Shown in pieces: positions 61,719 through 64,000 of a DNA stretch of 64,000 bases (position 1 is the first letter of the stretch; the number at the start of each line of letters is the position of its first letter). The notes under the pieces are model-generated. The model had not been told where the DNA came from, made no database searches, and was given only the letters and a program-made list of their open reading frames with translations. A program made the translations under genes and the position numbers. Source of the DNA: an uncultured bacterium (GTDB lineage Bacteria; Bacteroidota; Bacteroidia; CAILMK01); NCBI GenBank assembly GCA_903829945.1, contig CAIKRV010000044.1:1-64000 (forward strand), in the 5' to 3' direction.

Positions 61719-62462
61719 TTATCGTAGTTGTTCGCTAGTGAGTCCGAATCTTCTTTCTCGTTTTTGATAGTCTAATATAGCAGTGTATAAATCGTCTTTT
61801 TCAAAATCCGGCCATAGCTTATCACAGAAATATAATTCGGTATAGGCGAGTTCCCATAGCAAAAAGTTACTAATGCGATGTTCTCCACTGGTTCTAATCA
61901 GCAATTCCGGATCCGGAAATGCAGCCGTGGAAAGATAGGATTTAAAAATATTTTCGTTGATTTCCAATGGATTAATTATGCCTTGCAGCACATCATTGGA
62001 CATTTTTTTCCCTGCGTTTAAAATGTCCCAACGAGCACTATAACTTAAGGCTAAAATTAAATTTAGCCCATCATGCTTGGAGGTCTTTGACATTGCCAGG
62101 TTTAATTCCTCCCGGCAAGCCTCCGGAAGTTGGTCCAGGTTCCCAATGGCACGCAAACGGATATTATTATCAATAAAAGTTTGCATTTCCCCGCTGATGG
62201 TACGAACCAAAAGCTCCATGAGTGCATCCACTTCATACTTGGGACGGTTCCAGTTTTCAGTAGAAAAAGCGTAGAGGGTAAGATTTTGAACACCTATTTC
62301 AGAACAAGCCTCAGCGACCCTGCGGACCGATTCCACACCGGTTTGATGCCCTGAAATACGTTCCATGCCCTTGCCCATCGCCCAACGACCATTGCCATCC
62401 ATGATAATGGCAATATGCTGAGGGAGTTTATCTTTGATGAGCTTATCCTTAATAGCTGACAC
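61719..62462 (-). CDS. uppS: undecaprenyl diphosphate synthase (isoprenyl transferase)
   Basis: 247 residues. The cis-prenyltransferase motif HIAIIMDGNGRWA begins near residue 16 and has the catalytic aspartate. LTLYAFSTENWNRP follows near 81, and the C-terminal ELLIRTSGEHRISNFLLWELAYTE is conserved. It extends farnesyl diphosphate to the C55 lipid carrier for peptidoglycan and O-antigen. The start is GTG at 62462: an in-frame stop lies three codons upstream, and the next ATG would remove part of the active-site strand. A two-part promoter lies just upstream. Confidence 0.95.
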   Translation of the reverse strand: MSAIKDKLIKDKLPQHIAIIMDGNGRWAMGKGMERISGHQTGVESVRRVAEACSEIGVQNLTLYAFSTENWNRPKYEVDALMELLVRTISGEMQTFIDNNIRLRAIGNLDQLPEACREELNLAMSKTSKHDGLNLILALSYSARWDILNAGKKMSNDVLQGIINPLEINENIFKSYLSTAAFPDPELLIRTSGEHRISNFLLWELAYTELYFCDKLWPDFEKDDLYTAILDYQKRERRFGLTSEQLR

Positions 62463-62490
62463 GTTTTTCTATGATTTCCTTAGGAACGTG

Positions 62491-62520
62491 CAAAGGTAAT
62501 CATTTATCAGCAAAGGGCAA
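62491..62520 (-). promoter_or_regulatory. -33/-7 promoter of uppS-bamA
   Basis: On the minus strand, TTG (62518-62520) and TACCTTTG (62491-62498) are 19 bases apart. The leader to the GTG at 62462 is about 24 nt. Confidence 0.65.
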
Positions 62521-62558
62521 TTCTCAAATTTGAATTCCTGTAACGCTAATAAAGGGAA

Positions 62559-63794
62559 TTAGGCCACCTTGAGATGGCTTAATGCGAAATTATGTAACTT
62601 GGAGATGACCAAATCTTTATCCACCCTATATTCCTTGCTTTCTTCTTCGGAAGAGGGCAATTCATACATGGCATCCAGCATAATGGATTCGATAATGGAA
62701 CGCAAACCACGAGCGCCAAGTTTCAGTTCTATGGCCTGCTGTGCCAAATAATCTATCACATCATCATCAAAAATCAGGTTCACTCCTTCTAATTTCATCA
62801 ACTTTTGATATTGTTTGATCAAGGCATTTTTCGGCTCCGTAAGGATAGAACGCAACATGTCTTGCTTTAATGGATCCAAATGGGCCAATACCGGTAAACG
62901 ACCAATAAGTTCAGGAATTAAACCGTATTTTTTTAAATCATGCGGAGTAATATATTGGAGAAAATTCTCTTTATCGTGTTTTATTTCATCATCAGCGGCC
63001 TTTTTAAAGCCTATCGGATGGGTATCCAAACGTTTTTCAATAATCCGGCTGATGCCTTCAAAAGCACCACCGCAAATAAATAAAATATTGGAAGTATTTA
63101 CACTCACCATATTTTGCTCCGGATGTTTTCTTCCCCCTTGTGGCGGCACCAATACATTGGAGCCTTCCAAGAGTTTCAACATGGCTTGCTGTACACCTTC
63201 ACCACTTACATCACGGGTAATGGAAGGATTATCGCCCCCTTTGCGGGCAATTTTATCAATTTCATCAATATAAACAATACCGCGTTCGGCTGCTTCTACA
63301 TCATAATTTGCAGCTTGTAATAGTCGGGTAAGAACCGTTTCTACATCCTCACCCACATAGCCGGCTTCGGTAATGACCGTAGCATCAGCTATACAAAAAG
63401 GCACATCCAAAATTCTGGCAATGGTTCTTGCCAATAAGGTTTTCCCGGTACCGGTTTCTCCTACCAATAAAATATTGGATTTCTCTATCTCTACATCATT
63501 AATATCGGTATCCTTGGAAAAAATTCTTTTGTAGTGATTATATACTGCTACGGATAAGACTTTTTTCGCCTTGTCCTGCCCAATCACATACTGATCCATA
63601 TGTTTTTTTATATCCATCGGCTTCAGCAAATTTTTCCTGGGACGATTTTTAGTGCGTCTGGAAATTTCTGCTTGCAAAATTTTATCTGCCTCCTGAATAC
63701 ATTTATCACAAATGTATCCATCCTTGCCTTCTACTAATAAAAGAGCGTCTTTCTTGCTTCTCCAGCAAAAGGAACAATATTCATCTTTACGCAT
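62559..63794 (-). CDS. clpX: ClpX, ATP-dependent unfoldase of the ClpXP protease
   Basis: 411 residues from the ATG at 63794; an open frame continues upstream but is not needed and would cross the promoter. The N-terminal C4 zinc-binding domain (CSFC then CDKC) recruits adaptors. The AAA+ core has Walker [12 protein letters not shown] near residue 118, Walker [12 protein letters not shown] near 180, and sensor-type motifs towards RGLRSIIE. The IGF-type loop that docks ClpP appears as IGF in [12 protein letters not shown]. It unfolds substrates for ClpP, whose gene tail lies immediately upstream on the same strand. Confidence 0.97.
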   Translation of the reverse strand: MRKDEYCSFCWRSKKDALLLVEGKDGYICDKCIQEADKILQAEISRRTKNRPRKNLLKPMDIKKHMDQYVIGQDKAKKVLSVAVYNHYKRIFSKDTDINDVEIEKSNILLVGETGTGKTLLARTIARILDVPFCIADATVITEAGYVGEDVETVLTRLLQAANYDVEAAERGIVYIDEIDKIARKGGDNPSITRDVSGEGVQQAMLKLLEGSNVLVPPQGGRKHPEQNMVSVNTSNILFICGGAFEGISRIIEKRLDTHPIGFKKAADDEIKHDKENFLQYITPHDLKKYGLIPELIGRLPVLAHLDPLKQDMLRSILTEPKNALIKQYQKLMKLEGVNLIFDDDVIDYLAQQAIELKLGARGLRSIIESIMLDAMYELPSSEEESKEYRVDKDLVISKLHNFALSHLKVA

Positions 63795-63828
63795 AATTTT
63801 TTTCTCCCCTTCGTGAGTTAATAGTTTA

Positions 63829-63836
63829 CAAAAATA
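63829..63836 (-). promoter_or_regulatory. -7 promoter element of clpX
   Basis: On the minus strand this is TATTTTTG, 34 bases before the ATG at 63794. It lies downstream of the terminator that ends the preceding gene, so clpX has its own promoter. A GGGGAG sequence about ten bases before the ATG could serve as ribosome binding site. Confidence 0.55.
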
Positions 63837-63911
63837 AGTCCACTTCCACGAATTGATACTTAATAAAGTCAATATTCTAGGAAAATGTAAGGAATAATGA
63901 CAAATAAGCAA

Positions 63912-63942
63912 ATTAAAAAACCCTCGCTGAAGCAAGGGTTTT
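63912..63942 (-). terminator. intrinsic terminator between clpP and clpX
   Basis: The stem of about 11 bp (63917-63927 with 63932-63942, one G-T pair on the minus strand) has a 4-base loop and contains CCCT/AGGG. On the minus strand it is followed by a T-run. It ends the transcript of the gene whose C-terminus is at the right edge. Confidence 0.8.
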
Positions 63943-63973
63943 AATTTGTTTTAAACATTGATGACGGAAGGTA

Positions 63974-64000
63974 TTATGATCTTCTTAAAACTTCATCTAC
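63974..64000 (-). CDS. clpP: C-terminal end of ClpP (partial, cut by the window)
   Basis: The last nine codons on the minus strand read VDEVLRRS and stop. ClpP proteins commonly end in a segment like YGxVDEVL plus a few residues, and clpP usually precedes clpX. The identification rests on this short tail and on the neighbour. Confidence 0.6.
   Translation of the reverse strand, partial: VDEVLRRS

Noticed and set aside
62815..63273. 152-codon frame antisense to clpX
   Set aside because: It is a mirror of the conserved clpX coding strand.
63795..63935. 47-residue upstream extension of clpX
   Set aside because: It crosses the -7 element and runs towards the clpP-clpX terminator; ClpX starts with the zinc domain at 63794.
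1..64000. tRNA, rRNA, insertion sequences, phage or integrative elements
   Set aside because: No cloverleaf, rRNA segment, transposase, integrase or flanking repeats were seen in any intergenic stretch.

Overview
This is an AT-rich chromosomal segment from a member of the Bacteroidota, class not resolvable by eye (a free-living Chitinophagia/Saprospiria-like lineage would fit). Three things support this. At least five secreted proteins end in type A sorting domains of the type IX secretion system (T9SS) and a sixth has a related C-terminus. Many genes are preceded by the Bacteroidota -7 promoter element TAnnTTTG. The housekeeping set is also typical of the phylum (two-domain Der, ATP-type PckA, MiaE, BamA next to UppS, ClpX after ClpP). 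Coding density is high. I found no tRNA, rRNA, CRISPR array, transposase or phage module.

Layout, left to right. 1-10.9 kb: an FkbM-type methyltransferase, then a three-gene unit in which a 2333-residue beta-helix/PKD T9SS cargo runs into aroE through a TAATG overlap and on to a multi-pass membrane protein. 10.9-15 kb: a LamG-repeat T9SS cargo, then a GT2 glycosyltransferase plus methyltransferase pair. 15-20 kb: leuS, convergent with a Ppx/GppA phosphatase, and an orphan 377-residue protein. 20.3-26.5 kb: a two-gene cassette (M48 metalloprotease plus small outer-membrane barrel-like protein) present twice in tandem. 26.5-31.2 kb: a Crp/Fnr regulator divergent from der, two small lipoproteins and pckA. 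31.4-33.3 kb: a probable coiled-coil gene remnant, a T9SS cargo and a lipoprotein. 33.6-36.8 kb: an mnmA-msrC-miaE unit convergent with greA-HIT; the greA leader contains a terminator-like hairpin. 36.8-46.3 kb: a minus-strand block of a TonB-dependent receptor, a 1500-residue T9SS-type protein and a PorV/PorQ-like barrel. 46.9-52.8 kb: a secreted M43 protease, an rsmA-serA-like pair and kup. 52.9-59 kb: a secreted YCF48/BNR-like propeller protein and a tight four-gene operon in which every product has a signal peptide and none has a function I recognise. 59.2-64 kb: uppS-bamA, clpX and the C-terminus of clpP.

The strongest candidates for something undescribed are the all-secreted four-gene operon at 54597-59028 and the tandemly duplicated M48/barrel cassette at 20341-26468 with its unfamiliar protease C-terminal domain. 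At the regulatory level, -7 elements lie only 4-8 nt from the start codons of several genes, predicting leaderless or nearly leaderless mRNAs, and greA has an attenuator-like leader. Several start codons were placed at ATGs inside longer open frames, because the upstream TTG or GTG lies in or against a -7 promoter element.
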